Notes: generated by a model from the sequence alone, not told the origin. DNA of 64,000 nucleotides from Bog-756 sp963725275 (GCA_963725275.1 CAVRXS010000003.1:372001-436000), one strand, 5' to 3'; positions 1-8,755 are shown, counted from the first letter of the stretch. Program-made: numbers and translations.

Positions 1-456
1 GACCGGCACCACCTGCACAAGCCGATCGTCGAGCAGCCCCAGTACAACCTGCTGTGGCGGGACCGTGTCGAAACGGAGTACGCCCAGCTCTACGACGGCA
101 TCGGCCTCGGCCTGACCACCTGGAGTCCCCTTGCCTCAGGCCTCCTCTCCGGCAAATACCTCGACGGAGTGCCGGAGGGATCGCGGGCAACACTCCCCGG
201 CTACGAGTGGCTGGGCAAAATGCTCACCGACAAGGAGCGCAACGACAAGGTCCGTGAGCTGGCGACCGTGGCCAAGGAGCTCGACTGCACCCTCGCCCAG
301 TTGTCCATCGCCTGGTGCGCCAAGAACCCGCACGTGTCCTCGGTGATCACCGGAGCCAGCCGGGTGGAACAGGTCCACGAGAACCTGGGCGCCCTCGACG
401 TGCTGCCCCGGCTGTCAGACGAGATCATGTCCCGCATCGCCGCGATCGCCGTCTGA
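1..456 (+). CDS. Aldo/keto reductase, C-terminal part (5' end outside window)
   Basis: The frame is open from the first base and ends at a TGA at 454-456, so only about 151 C-terminal residues are present. They read as the second half of an AKR barrel of the potassium-channel beta-subunit-like group. The visible features are a QPQYNLL strand, then a TWSPLASGLLSGKY segment, a helix with AQLSIAWC, and the cofactor-binding VSSVITGAS stretch that contacts NADPH. Such enzymes reduce aldehydes or ketones in the cytosol with NADPH. The physiological substrate cannot be told. The 3' end overlaps the convergent membrane-protein gene by about 40 bases. Confidence 0.9.
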   Translation, partial: DRHHLHKPIVEQPQYNLLWRDRVETEYAQLYDGIGLGLTTWSPLASGLLSGKYLDGVPEGSRATLPGYEWLGKMLTDKERNDKVRELATVAKELDCTLAQLSIAWCAKNPHVSSVITGASRVEQVHENLGALDVLPRLSDEIMSRIAAIAV

Positions 457-963
457 GCCGACCCCGGGCGTATCGCCCGGCTGAGGAAGGCGCTCCGCGC
501 GGATGAGGTGCTCGAAATCGGCAAGGTCGCTCAGGTGCCGGTTGACCCGTCGCACCAGGTACAGCGAGAAGAGGGCCGCCGGGATCTCGATGCATACGGC
601 CATCACGGCGGCCTCGAGGAACTGGTTGCGGTCCCCGGACGTCGTCATGTCGAACCAGGCGTCCACGATGAGAAGGGTGGCCGTGGCCGCCGCCGGGATC
701 TGCACCCGCGGGTCGATGCGGAAGCCGTACCAGGCGGTGCGGATGATCGCGAACACGAGCAGCACGTCGAATCCCACCCACGCCAGGTTGTAGTGACGAT
801 CGACGTCCCGGCCGGGAAGGGTGACGGCCAGGAAGACGATCCACGGCACGAGGCAGACGGCAGCGGCCGCGTACAACCACGCCATTCGCCGGGCTTCCTG
901 CCGGATGGTCTCGATCTCGCGCTCGTGGTCCGGGACGCCCCCGGGGTGACTGTCCGAGCTCAC
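415..963 (-). CDS. Four-TM membrane protein of unknown function
   Basis: The 182-residue product has a short charged N-terminus (HEREIETIRQEARR) and four hydrophobic segments. These lie near residues 30-50, 60-80, 88-108 and 115-138, with a polar C-terminal tail. I do not recognise a family. The GTG at 963 is chosen because translation further upstream is Arg/Pro-rich and shadow-like. The stop lies inside the 3' end of the convergent aldo/keto reductase, so the two genes overlap tail to tail. It could be a small sensor or ion-channel-like protein, but nothing in the sequence proves that. Confidence 0.6.
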   Translation of the reverse strand: MSSDSHPGGVPDHEREIETIRQEARRMAWLYAAAAVCLVPWIVFLAVTLPGRDVDRHYNLAWVGFDVLLVFAIIRTAWYGFRIDPRVQIPAAATATLLIVDAWFDMTTSGDRNQFLEAAVMAVCIEIPAALFSLYLVRRVNRHLSDLADFEHLIRAERLPQPGDTPGVGSDGDRGDAGHDLV

Positions 964-1040
964 CCGCTCAGCGTAACGAGCCACCGGCACCGGATGCCGA
1001 CAGCCGGCGGCTGACCGGCGGACGAGCCCCGGTGGTCGGC

Positions 1041-3161
1041 TCAGCGGCGGTGGCTGCGCGACTCGTCGAGCAAGTCGCCGCGCTTGAGGGCAACCTCCTC
1101 GAGCGCCTTCTGGGTGGCGATGCCAACCACCGTGGGGATCCGGTGCCACGACCCGTCGGCCGCCAGGGACCACGATTGGACGTCGTCGGCCAGGTTGAGC
1201 GCGAGTATCTCCTCGAGCTGCAGCACAGCATCGGGATCAGCCACCGGGATCATGGCCTCCACCCGGCGATCGAGGTTTCTGCGGCGCAGGTCGGCGGAAC
1301 CGATGTAGTAGATGGCGGGCCGGCCGGCGACACCGCCGAAGCGCAGGATGCGCGAGTGCTCGAGGAACCGGCCGACGATAGAACGGACCCGGATCGTCTC
1401 GGACAGACCCGGGACACCGGGGCGCAGGCAGCAGATGCCGCGGATGATGAGGTCGATCGGGACGCCGGCCTGCGATGCGCGGTAGAGCGCGTCGACAACG
1501 GCCACGTCGTCGAGGCCGTTGACCTTGATGGCGATCCGACCATCGGGTCCGGCTGCCGCCTCGGCGTCGATGAGCTCGACCACCCGCTCCCGGATTCCCC
1601 CGGGGGAGGTGACCAGCTCCTGGTAGTGGGGGGGCTGGCTGAAGCCGGTGATGTAGTTGAAGAACCGGGTGACGTCCGCCCCGAGGGCGGGACGGGAGGA
1701 GAGCACCCCGAGGTCCTCGTACATGCGGGCCGTCTTGGGATTGTAGTTGCCGGTGCCGACATGGCAGTAGAGCTGCACGGCGTCGCCGTCCTGACGCACG
1801 ACCAGAGTCGTCTTGGCGTGGGTCTTGAGCCCCATCAGGCCGTAGATCACATGGGCCCCCGCCTCTTCCAGCGCCCGGGCCCAGCCGATGTTGGCCTCCT
1901 CGTCGAAGCGGGCGGTGACCTCGACCAGCACGGCCACCTGCTTGCCGCGCTCTGCGGCCCGGACCAGGGCGGCAACGACCGGGCTGTCGCCGGAGGTGCG
2001 GTAGAGGCACTGCTTGATTGCGAGCACCGAGGGATCGTCGGCGGCTTCGTTCATCATCTCCTCGACCGAGGCGGAGAAGGAGTCGTAGGGGTGATGGACG
2101 AGCACGTCCTGGCGGTCGAGGACGGTGAAGATGCTCGCGTCCTCCTCGCGCTCGACCGAGGTGAATGCCGGAGGGACGAGGGGGTTCCAGGGCTCGTCAT
2201 GGAGCTCGGGTCGGTCGAGAGCGTGGATGGCCCAGAGGCAGTCGAGGCCGAGCTCGCCTGCGAACCGGTAGACGTCGTCCGGGCCGAGACCCAGCTCCTC
2301 GGTCAGACGCTCGACCGGTGCCTCCGAGGTGCGCGAATCGATTTCGAGCCGGACGACCGGCAGGAAGCGGCGCCGGCGGAGCTCCTCCTGGAGGGCGAGG
2401 AGCAAATCGTCCGCTGCGTCGTCATCGAGCGCAAGGTCGGCATCGCGTGTGACCCGGAAGACACAAGGCTCCCCGACGTCCATTCCGGGAAACAGCTCGT
2501 CCAAAAAGGCGACCATGATCTGTTCGAGTGGGACGAATCGATCCCCCTCGCCCGGCAGTGGCAGGAGGCGGTCGACATTGGGCGGGACCTTGACCCGGGC
2601 GAACCGAGCGTTGTCGTCCTGCCTGCTCCTCACCTCCACCCCGATGTTGAGGGAGAGGTTGGAGATGTACGGGAAGGGGTGGCTGGGGTCGACCGTGAGC
2701 GGGGTGACCACCGGGAGGATGAGACGATCGAAGACCTCGTGGAGATAGGTGCGATCGGCCTCGTCGAGGCTCGTCCAATCGCACAGCTCGATCCCTTCGA
2801 CGCCGAGGGCAGGATCGATCATCTGGAGGAGGAGTGACTCCTGGCGGCGGACCATCCGCTCGAGGGAGGCCCGGACGTCGCGGAGGAGCTGCTCGGGGGT
2901 GCTGCCGTTGAGGGCGAGGCTCTTGATGCCGGCCACCACCTGACGGCGCAGCCCGGCGACCTGGACCTGGAAGAACTCATCGATCCGCTCGCTGAACAGG
3001 ATGAGGAATTTCACCCGCTCGAGGAGCGGGACGTTGTCGTCGGCGACCAGATCGAGCAGCCGATCGTTGAAGTCCAGGTCAGAGAGCTGTCGCGCGAAAT
3101 ACCGCGACTCACCACCGCGCCCTGGTCCACCGGCGGTTCCGCGGAGGGCCTCGATGCTCAC
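1041..3161 (-). CDS. ppk: Polyphosphate kinase 1
   Basis: The 706-residue protein has the normal PPK1 length. It makes polyphosphate from ATP through a phosphohistidine. The N-domain begins with SRYFARQLSDLDFNDRLL. The middle carries HHPYDSF, and the catalytic centre is YCHVGTGNYNPKTA with the phospho-acceptor His near residue 467. A second conserved His lies near residue 602 in the EHSRILRFGG stretch. The GTG at 3161 (VSIEAL) is preferred, since the frame further upstream only mirrors the start of the divergent pyrophosphatase gene. The pairing with ppa is sensible: one enzyme makes polyphosphate and the other removes pyrophosphate. Confidence 0.96.
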   Translation of the reverse strand: MSIEALRGTAGGPGRGGESRYFARQLSDLDFNDRLLDLVADDNVPLLERVKFLILFSERIDEFFQVQVAGLRRQVVAGIKSLALNGSTPEQLLRDVRASLERMVRRQESLLLQMIDPALGVEGIELCDWTSLDEADRTYLHEVFDRLILPVVTPLTVDPSHPFPYISNLSLNIGVEVRSRQDDNARFARVKVPPNVDRLLPLPGEGDRFVPLEQIMVAFLDELFPGMDVGEPCVFRVTRDADLALDDDAADDLLLALQEELRRRRFLPVVRLEIDSRTSEAPVERLTEELGLGPDDVYRFAGELGLDCLWAIHALDRPELHDEPWNPLVPPAFTSVEREEDASIFTVLDRQDVLVHHPYDSFSASVEEMMNEAADDPSVLAIKQCLYRTSGDSPVVAALVRAAERGKQVAVLVEVTARFDEEANIGWARALEEAGAHVIYGLMGLKTHAKTTLVVRQDGDAVQLYCHVGTGNYNPKTARMYEDLGVLSSRPALGADVTRFFNYITGFSQPPHYQELVTSPGGIRERVVELIDAEAAAGPDGRIAIKVNGLDDVAVVDALYRASQAGVPIDLIIRGICCLRPGVPGLSETIRVRSIVGRFLEHSRILRFGGVAGRPAIYYIGSADLRRRNLDRRVEAMIPVADPDAVLQLEEILALNLADDVQSWSLAADGSWHRIPTVVGIATQKALEEVALKRGDLLDESRSHRR

Positions 3162-3284
3162 GGAACAGACGTTAGCAAGGGGTCCTGGCTGTTCCCGGAC
3201 CGGATCCGGTCCCGACGCGGGCCGCACCGGGCGCACCGGAGGGGTGGGCCACAATGAGGAGGCCGACGAAGAAAGGCACGGGTG

Positions 3285-3782
3285 ATGGACACGGACCGAA
3301 CGATCGAGGTAGTCGTCGAGATCCCCCGGGGAAGCCGCAACAAGTACGAGTACGACCACGAGCGCCATGTGATCCGCCTCGATCGACGCCTCTTCTCAGC
3401 GACCTTCTACCCGGCCGACTACGGGTTCGTTCCCGACACCCTGGCCGAAGACGGCGACCCGCTCGACGCGCTGGTCCTCCTCGACGAGCCGACGTTCCCG
3501 GGCTGCCTTGTCGAGAGCCGGCCGGTCGGGGTGTTCTGGATGACCGATGAGAAGGGCCCCGACGCCAAGATCATCTCGGTCGCCTGCGGGGACCCGATGT
3601 GGGAAGGCGTTCAGGACCTCGAGGGGCTGCCTCCCCATCTCACCTTCGAGATCGCGCACTTCTTCGAGGTCTACAAGGACCTCGAGCCCGACAAGCTGAC
3701 CAAAGTCGGCGGGTTCGAGGGAGTCGAGGCCGCATGGGAGGAGATCGAGCGATCCCGTCGACGCGCGACGACTGCCGGCTGA
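3285..3782 (+). CDS. ppa: Inorganic pyrophosphatase (family I)
   Basis: This soluble family I pyrophosphatase (165 residues) hydrolyses pyrophosphate to two phosphates and so drives biosynthetic reactions. The metal-binding signature is visible as EDGDPLDALVL, with the three Asp ligands. The substrate-binding KYEYD and FYPADYGFVP stretches are intact, and a C-terminal FFEVYKDLE motif is typical of the family. The ATG at 3285 has an AAAGG about eight bases upstream. The in-frame GTG at 3282 is less likely. The gene is divergent from ppk with about 120 bases between starts, a space that must hold both promoters. Confidence 0.97.
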   Translation: MDTDRTIEVVVEIPRGSRNKYEYDHERHVIRLDRRLFSATFYPADYGFVPDTLAEDGDPLDALVLLDEPTFPGCLVESRPVGVFWMTDEKGPDAKIISVACGDPMWEGVQDLEGLPPHLTFEIAHFFEVYKDLEPDKLTKVGGFEGVEAAWEEIERSRRRATTAG

Positions 3783-3808
3783 GAGGTCGTCCTGCTGAAT
3801 CCACCGGC

Positions 3809-4624
3809 TCACGCTGCTTGACCGGTCGATTCCCCGATGTCGGACGCGTCGAGGATGACCGCCGCCGCCTGCTGAATGCGTCCGCCGGACGCTCTGATGC
3901 CGGCGACTGCCTCGTCGCCACCTCCGGCCCAGGTGGCGACGTAGCCGAAGGAGTACGTGCCCGAGTCGAGTCCGAGCGATCGGCAGACCACGTAGGCGGT
4001 CGACTCGGCCTCGAGCTCCGCTAAGGACCGGTCGTCGACCCCCTCGTGCAGGAGGGCGTGCGCGAGCTCGTGGGCGAGCGTCTTGACCTGCTGGTCGGGA
4101 GCGTTGCGGGCCTCGACCCGGATCCGGCGTACGGCGAAAGAGCAGTCGCCGTTGACGGAGCCAGGGAGGTCGCAGAACACGACCGTGTAGCCGACGCGTT
4201 CGGCCCGGTCCACGAGCCGCTCGAGACAGTGGGACGGATCACCGCCGTCCAACTTGTGGCAGACCTCGGGGAGTGGGTCACCGGAGGTCTGGCTCACGTC
4301 GAACACCGGCACGGTCCGGAATCCGCGGATCGGTCGGTGTTCCTCGTCCTCCTCGACCCGGACCTTCCGGCCGACGACCGGGGCGAGGATCCAGATGGCC
4401 GACTCCCCCTTGCTGACCGACCGTCCGAGCTTCTTCCAGCTGGCAAAGCCGGCGACCCGGGTTGCGTCAGGAAGCTGGGCGGCGATGAGGAGGGCGTTGC
4501 CGAAGCTGTAGCGATGGAAGCGGGCCTGGACGTCGAGATGGCGACGCCACCGTTCGGAGTTGGTCAGTGACGCGATGCCCTCGGTCAACGTGTCGAGCAG
4601 CGCGGTTCGGTCGGGAGAGCCCAT
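3809..4624 (-). CDS. ArdC-like ssDNA-binding/M78-type zinc metallopeptidase
   Basis: The 271-residue protein has two parts. Residues 1-110 resemble the ArdC-type N-domain (YSFGNALLIAAQ, then FASWKKLGRSVSKGE, then ILAPV). The C-terminal half carries the zinc motif HELAHALLH followed by a downstream Glu-rich helix (LAELEAESTAYVV), as in ImmA/IrrE-type peptidases. ArdC proteins on plasmids counter restriction, but chromosomal actinobacterial copies such as this one have no established role. The ATG at 4624 has AGGAG seven bases upstream. It stands alone, convergent with ppa. No partner gene suggests a defence or mobile context. Confidence 0.85.
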   Translation of the reverse strand: MGSPDRTALLDTLTEGIASLTNSERWRRHLDVQARFHRYSFGNALLIAAQLPDATRVAGFASWKKLGRSVSKGESAIWILAPVVGRKVRVEEDEEHRPIRGFRTVPVFDVSQTSGDPLPEVCHKLDGGDPSHCLERLVDRAERVGYTVVFCDLPGSVNGDCSFAVRRIRVEARNAPDQQVKTLAHELAHALLHEGVDDRSLAELEAESTAYVVCRSLGLDSGTYSFGYVATWAGGGDEAVAGIRASGGRIQQAAAVILDASDIGESTGQAA

Positions 4625-4844
4625 GGATCTGCTCCTGGGTCGTCGGGGGCCGGTCCCCCGGGAGGGGAGGGCTCCGTCGGGGAGCGAGAAGCCGCGCTGT
4701 CCGTCGATGAGCGCAGCACGACATGCCGATCCGGTCCGTGGCGTGGTCCGGACGGTCCGACGAATGCACCGTAGGCCGGGGGTGTGACGGACCACGCAAG
4801 CGGACGAGCGTGGCCGACCTCGCCTCCCGGTCAGGCGACCCGGC

Positions 4845-5714
4845 TCACCCTGGGGGCGGCACCCATGCCGGATCGGACTCGGCGAAGAACTCCACCATCG
4901 AGTTGATGCCGATGCCGAGGAGCGTCCAGTCGACCAAGGCTCCGTCTGCCGGCCGGATCTGCTTGATCGGCGCAAAGTGGTCGCGATCGACCAGCTGGCG
5001 CATGACGATCCCCTCGGCGTAGGCCGAGAAGGCAACGGCCGCATCGTGCATCGAGAGGCCGGGCTTCATCCGCCATCCAACCAGATCCAGTCCCGCCTGG
5101 TAGATCTCGGCGTAGCGTTCGGTGAGCTCGTCGTTGGTCCGACGGAACGCGTCGATGAGGCGTTCGTCGGGAACCGCCGCCCTGCCCGCGGCAAGGTAGG
5201 TCCCGAGGGCGAACTGGATACTGACAGCCGAGCGCTGTGCCGCTTCGACAAAGGCGGCGGTCGAGATGCGGATCAGTTCGGCCAGGCTCGCCCGCCTGGA
5301 CTCAGGGGTCGAGAAGTCGGCAAGCGCGAGCGCCGCATTGAAGGCCTCCTCGGTGATCTCGAACTCCTGGGTGCCCTCCTCGGCGAGCACGGCCAGGAGC
5401 ACGTCGACCTGGAACTCCTCCTGATTCCGCCAGATGCGGTCGATGACCGCGGCGTTGGTCACCCTGGCGCCCGTGCTGCGTTCCACTTCGTCGAACACGC
5501 GCTTGAAGGTGACCCGCTCGACTCCGAGGGTCAGCCCCTCCTCCAGGAGCACGGTCTTGCCCGCCGAGATGAGCATCTCCCGCAACTCGGAGCGGGCGCG
5601 TCTCGGGCGCGCAGCCCCAGGCCGGTTTTCGCCCGAATTCCCCCGCTCCCCCCTTGGCCTGAATCCATGCCCACCCAAACCTATAGAACGCGCGCCATCG
5701 AAGGCGAAATGCAA
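4845..5714 (-). CDS. TetR-like transcriptional regulator
   Basis: The protein is up to 289 residues long. Residues 45-100 look like a TetR-type helix-turn-helix region (LLEEG, then VTFKRVFDEVE, then VTNAAVIDRIWRNQEEFQ), followed by an all-helical ligand domain. The DNA-binding part is more diverged than usual. The first 40 residues are poorly conserved in character, so the true start may lie downstream of the ATG at 5714. No operon partner is visible: the next minus-strand gene is over 200 bases downstream and unrelated. The regulated genes and the ligand are unknown. Confidence 0.65.
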   Translation of the reverse strand: MHFAFDGARSIGLGGHGFRPRGERGNSGENRPGAARPRRARSELREMLISAGKTVLLEEGLTLGVERVTFKRVFDEVERSTGARVTNAAVIDRIWRNQEEFQVDVLLAVLAEEGTQEFEITEEAFNAALALADFSTPESRRASLAELIRISTAAFVEAAQRSAVSIQFALGTYLAAGRAAVPDERLIDAFRRTNDELTERYAEIYQAGLDLVGWRMKPGLSMHDAAVAFSAYAEGIVMRQLVDRDHFAPIKQIRPADGALVDWTLLGIGINSMVEFFAESDPAWVPPPG

Positions 5715-5894
5715 TGGAGAGGAGCCTCGTTGCCCAGGAGCAAGAATCCGGGTCGGACGGCGTTCCTGACCATCTCGATCCCAAGCGATGCTCGACTTCG
5801 CAGTGCCGGAGGCTCTTCGGCAGGCCCACGGATCCGGCCCTGACGTCTGCGGGCAAGATTCCCGCTCGAATCGATGAACAACTATTCTCGTGAT

Positions 5895-5910
5895 CGCGGG
5901 TCAGCCCGCG
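5895..5910. other. Perfect hairpin just upstream of the tRNA gene
   Basis: A six-base stem with a four-base loop (CGCGGG TCAG CCCGCG) lies eight bases before the tRNA 5' end. A weaker GCGGG/CCCGC pair sits at 5849-5865. There is no T-run, so a terminator is not supported. It may lie in the tRNA promoter or leader. Confidence 0.3.
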
Positions 5911-5918
5911 TCTATTCC

Positions 5919-5992
5919 GGGGATGTAGCTCAGTTGGCTAGAGCACCTGCTTTGCAAGCAGGGGGTCACGGGTTCGAGTCCCGTCATCTCCA
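5919..5992 (+). tRNA. tRNA-Ala (anticodon TGC)
   Basis: The 74-base gene folds cleanly. The acceptor is GGGGATG paired with CATCTCC and discriminator A. The anticodon stem is 5946-5950 with 5958-5962, the anticodon TGC is 5953-5955, and the T-stem is 5968-5972 with 5980-5984. The acceptor holds a G3-U70 wobble pair, the identity element read by alanyl-tRNA synthetase, which confirms alanine. CCA is not encoded. It reads GCA and, by wobble, other GCN codons. The AT-richer segment directly downstream makes it a possible integration site, but I find no second copy of its 3' end in the window. Confidence 0.97.
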
Positions 5993-6060
5993 CGTCGTTG
6001 TCGGAATCACAATGTTTTCCCTGGTCAGAGGCGGTATTGCATTAGCAATTGCCAACCAAG

Positions 6061-6120
6061 GCAAATGACGATGTTCGAACCCCTGCTTGTTGGGTGCGTG
6101 CGAGCAAATGACGCTGTTCG
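6061..6120. repeat. Spaced imperfect direct repeat (17 bases, 43-base period)
   Basis: GCAAATGACGATGTTCG at 6061-6077 recurs with one change at 6104-6120. The period of 43 bases is four DNA turns, so two protein sites on one face are conceivable. No palindrome is present within the unit. Confidence 0.55.
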
Positions 6121-6375
6121 CGCCAGCAAGCAGTTGTCGGCAGACCCGAACGGCTCGTGTCCCACCTGGCCGGTGTTCGAAGGCCGACTCTGGGGAAATG
6201 AGCATTCCTTGAAACGACTGGGGAATGGGTGGGATGGCCGCCGAGGACGTGATAGCGGAGATCCATGGATTCAGCGAGCCGCACTCAACGCCGACGTCAT
6301 GGGCGGCGGGACTTGAGCAGTTACATGCCTCATCCGGGACGTCTGGGCTCATGCGGCGCTCCGATCAACGCTGAC

Positions 6376-6393
6376 CGTCTACGGAAGTAGACG
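6376..6393 (-). terminator. Candidate hairpin downstream of the glycosylase gene
   Basis: A seven-base stem CGTCTAC closes on a GGAA tetraloop with GTAGACG, about 30 bases past the glycosylase stop. There is no T-run on the minus strand after it, so an intrinsic terminator is only weakly supported. Confidence 0.3.
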
Positions 6394-6424
6394 CAGCCAT
6401 AATCGAGGCATGCCTGTGGCGAGA

Positions 6425-7054
6425 TCAACCACGTCTCTGAACCGACACGTAGGGATTGTCTTTTACAAAACACCGCCACTGAAGATCGGCGGCTTTGGTG
6501 ATGCCGACACGCGTACCAATCGATATCTGTGACGATGCCAGCCGACTATGTAGTGTCAGTGTTAGCGGTCGTTTGGTTAAGTCGTGTCCGTTGAGATCCA
6601 AATCAATCGCCAGTGCCTGGCAAACTTTGCCGGGTCCGTTCGTCAGCATCCTCTCTTTTGAAATCTTCGGACGGTTGGATCGAATTGTGTCCAGTCCACT
6701 GATGGGTTCAACCGCCCTTATCAAGACAGCCGAAGCATGACCTTCTTCCCCGGTTACGATGTTCATGCAATAGTGGATTCCGTAGCTGAAGTAGACATAT
6801 AGGTAACCAGCTTCACCGAACATGACGCTGTTCCTCGGCGTCATTCCTCTGTAGCTATGGCTAGCAGGATCCAACTGGTCGTAGGCTTCAGTCTCAACTA
6901 TTTTGCAGACGATTTTCTTGTTCCCAAGTCTTCGGTTTAGATAACAACCCAGCAGCCGTTTGGCCATCGAGTCGGGATTGCCACTAAGGGCCTGGCTCAA
7001 GTTCCTCATCGCGTGATCGGATCGATTGTATTCCGCTGACCCTTCGAGCAACAT
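6425..7054 (-). CDS. DNA-3-methyladenine glycosylase (AAG/MPG family)
   Basis: The 209-residue protein matches the AAG/MPG family, which excises alkylated purines (3-methyladenine, hypoxanthine) by base flipping. Visible family blocks are the IVETEAY strand with the catalytic Glu, the SHSYRGMTPRN loop, the GEAGYLYVYFSYGIHYCMNIV core, and TNGPGKVCQAL near the C-terminus. Length is normal. Codon use is AT-richer than in nearby genes (many AAA, TTT, ATT codons), which suggests recent transfer. The ATG at 7054 lacks a clear ribosome site. An ATG 15 codons downstream is an alternative start. Confidence 0.92.
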   Translation of the reverse strand: MLLEGSAEYNRSDHAMRNLSQALSGNPDSMAKRLLGCYLNRRLGNKKIVCKIVETEAYDQLDPASHSYRGMTPRNSVMFGEAGYLYVYFSYGIHYCMNIVTGEEGHASAVLIRAVEPISGLDTIRSNRPKISKERMLTNGPGKVCQALAIDLDLNGHDLTKRPLTLTLHSRLASSQISIGTRVGITKAADLQWRCFVKDNPYVSVQRRG

Positions 7055-7366
7055 CGACTCGGCTGGTGGCAGCCGCAGAGCGACAAATGATGACCGATCT
7101 CATATCACTCCGGTTCCAACCGATCAGGACGTAGCGACCGCACGAGGTTCTCGCGACTAGGGCCATCGCGCCCGACTCGGTCGGCAGCGCAGAACTGGCG
7201 CCGATCATCAGTTGCAGAGTGAAAATCTTGAGGCTGCGAAAGCACTTCTCGGCTATGCGTTGCGGAGGCCCTCGGACATCGTCGACCACAGGCGGTCAGG
7301 CATGCCGACAGATGGTCGCGACTTCCAGATGTCCCTGTTAGTTGGAGGGCTAGATCAGTTGGCGAA
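7055..7366. other. Intergenic region, no gene seen
   Basis: About 310 bases lie between the glycosylase start and the stop of the SDR gene. A minus-strand frame of about 100 codons crosses it, but it overlaps the glycosylase start and has no coding character. The region should hold the glycosylase promoter. Confidence 0.45.
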
Positions 7367-8134
7367 TCAATTTCCCGCGGACTGACCTCCGTCGATGTGA
7401 AGGACGACTCCCGTGACGAATGAGGCCAATTCGAGATAGAGGATCCCTTCTACAACGTCGCTAATGTGGCCGACTCGGCCGAGCGGATGGAGTTGTGCCA
7501 GGCCCTCATACGACGCCGGGTCGTAGAGAGGGCTCTCTATGACTCCGAGGGCAACCGCGTTGAAGCGAATACCGCGAGACGCGTACTCGATGGCCAATGA
7601 GCGCGTCACAGCTGCCAGTCCACCCTTCGTAAGCGATACAAGAGCGGACGGGTTTTCGCTCTCGGCGTGGTCGACCAGACTCGTAGTGATGTTGACTATG
7701 TGACCACCAGTGCCCTGAGTCAGCATCTGGCGGATGGTGGCCTGGGTTATATGAAAGAACCCGGTCAGGTTCACGGCTGTAATCGCGAGGTAGTCATCCA
7801 GTGTGTAGTCGGTGAATGCCTTGCTGATGAAAATCCCCGCGTTGTTGATCAGACTGTCGACGCGCCCAAAACGATCGACCGCCTGTTCCACGATCAGCTG
7901 AGCGGTCTCGACTTGTGCGATATCACCCCTCACCGTCATGAAATCGGGAGCGGCGGAAGGGTCGATCGAGCGCGACGAACCAACGGCCGCATATCCGGCA
8001 TTGCGGAAGCCTTCTACAAGGCCTGCGCCGATGCCTTGGGAGGCTCCGGTGACGATGACGACTTTGCGCGAAGCATCGGATACGCCGACACGAGGTCTCG
8101 TCGACGGCTCTCCCGAGTCGGATGGACCGATCAT
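7367..8134 (-). CDS. SDR-family oxidoreductase lacking the catalytic Tyr
   Basis: The 255-residue Rossmann protein has the NAD(P) motif TGASQGIG at 29-36, NNAG at 97-100, and a C-terminal LHIDGGQ. Its active-site helix reads ALVSLTK: Lys170 is present, but the Tyr four residues earlier is Val166. I recall related SDRs with LASLTKGG helices in the same place, so this may be a real subgroup rather than damage. It is the last gene of a six-gene operon. Its ATG overlaps the DUF3237 stop as ATGA, so translation is coupled. The substrate is unknown. Confidence 0.85.
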   Translation of the reverse strand: MIGPSDSGEPSTRPRVGVSDASRKVVIVTGASQGIGAGLVEGFRNAGYAAVGSSRSIDPSAAPDFMTVRGDIAQVETAQLIVEQAVDRFGRVDSLINNAGIFISKAFTDYTLDDYLAITAVNLTGFFHITQATIRQMLTQGTGGHIVNITTSLVDHAESENPSALVSLTKGGLAAVTRSLAIEYASRGIRFNAVALGVIESPLYDPASYEGLAQLHPLGRVGHISDVVEGILYLELASFVTGVVLHIDGGQSAGN

Positions 8135-8679
8135 CCGACGAGATAGACCTCGTAGATCACGCCTCCGCGCTGCCGGCCTCCGACACCGACGACTAGGCCT
8201 TTGTTCAACCAGTCGAGGCTGTCGGCCCCGGTCTCAATTTTGACTGAAGTGCGGAAAGTGCATTCACCCGCGTCGACATCTCCCCCACGTCCGAGCCGCT
8301 CGAGGACCGCCGTGCTTCCGTGCCGCACACTTTGAGATTGAACGTATAGTACATCTCCGCGTTCGGCTTCAAGCGTGTAGCGGACGTCGCCAAGTGCTGT
8401 GCCATCCGGAAGAATAATCTGCCAATCGGCGCTCGCTCCCGGAAGCAGTGTCCTGCGCAGCTCAGGTCCACTGAACGTCCCACTGGTCAACGGAACGATG
8501 CGCCGGTGACCAGTGGAGATCCCGCAGACATCCTGGAGATCGCCGACACTTGCTTCCAAGCGGTAGACCAGGTTCAGGCGCGGCTCGGCAAGTCGACTGG
8601 TCACGGCTTCACTCTGAGTGAACTCTTGGTCGCTGCAAACATCGAGCAACGGTTCGCGTGTTTGGGTGCCAGTCGACAT
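8131..8679 (-). CDS. DUF3237 family protein
   Basis: The product (182 residues from the ATG at 8679) is a DUF3237 protein. Family blocks are RLNLVYRLEASVG, then RRIVPLTSGTFSGPELR, LLPGASADWQI, DVRYTLEAERGDVLYV, and a WLNKGLVVGVG C-terminus. These are small beta-barrel proteins found in aromatic-degradation operons, with no agreed activity. An in-frame ATG at 8766 would give 211 residues and an 11-base overlap with the gene before it. That choice fits the operon's coupling style but adds 29 residues of weak character. The stop overlaps the SDR start. Confidence 0.8.
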   Translation of the reverse strand: MSTGTQTREPLLDVCSDQEFTQSEAVTSRLAEPRLNLVYRLEASVGDLQDVCGISTGHRRIVPLTSGTFSGPELRRTLLPGASADWQIILPDGTALGDVRYTLEAERGDVLYVQSQSVRHGSTAVLERLGRGGDVDAGECTFRTSVKIETGADSLDWLNKGLVVGVGGRQRGGVIYEVYLVG

Positions 8680-8755
8680 GGCGATGGTCGCGTTGTGAGC
8701 AACTTGTGGGCGATGACCCAACCCGGGACGTGGTTCGGCCGAGCTGGCAATGCGA

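Larger units (their letters stand above)
5993..6424. other. Intergenic region without a supportable gene
   Basis: This stretch lies between the tRNA and the glycosylase gene. It is AT-richer than the neighbourhood. Short reading frames on both strands lack ribosome sites and coding character. It contains a pair of spaced direct repeats and a small hairpin, listed separately. Confidence 0.5.

Noticed and set aside
1032..2837. 601-codon plus-strand frame opposite ppk
   Set aside because: It mirrors the ppk gene; long antisense frames are common in high-GC coding DNA and its protein is low in hydrophobic order.
5874..6068. Reading frame through the tRNA-Ala gene
   Set aside because: It is the well-known false translation of a tRNA; the tRNA fold is complete.
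6984..7289. 101-codon minus-strand frame upstream of the glycosylase
   Set aside because: It overlaps the glycosylase start and has no coding character.
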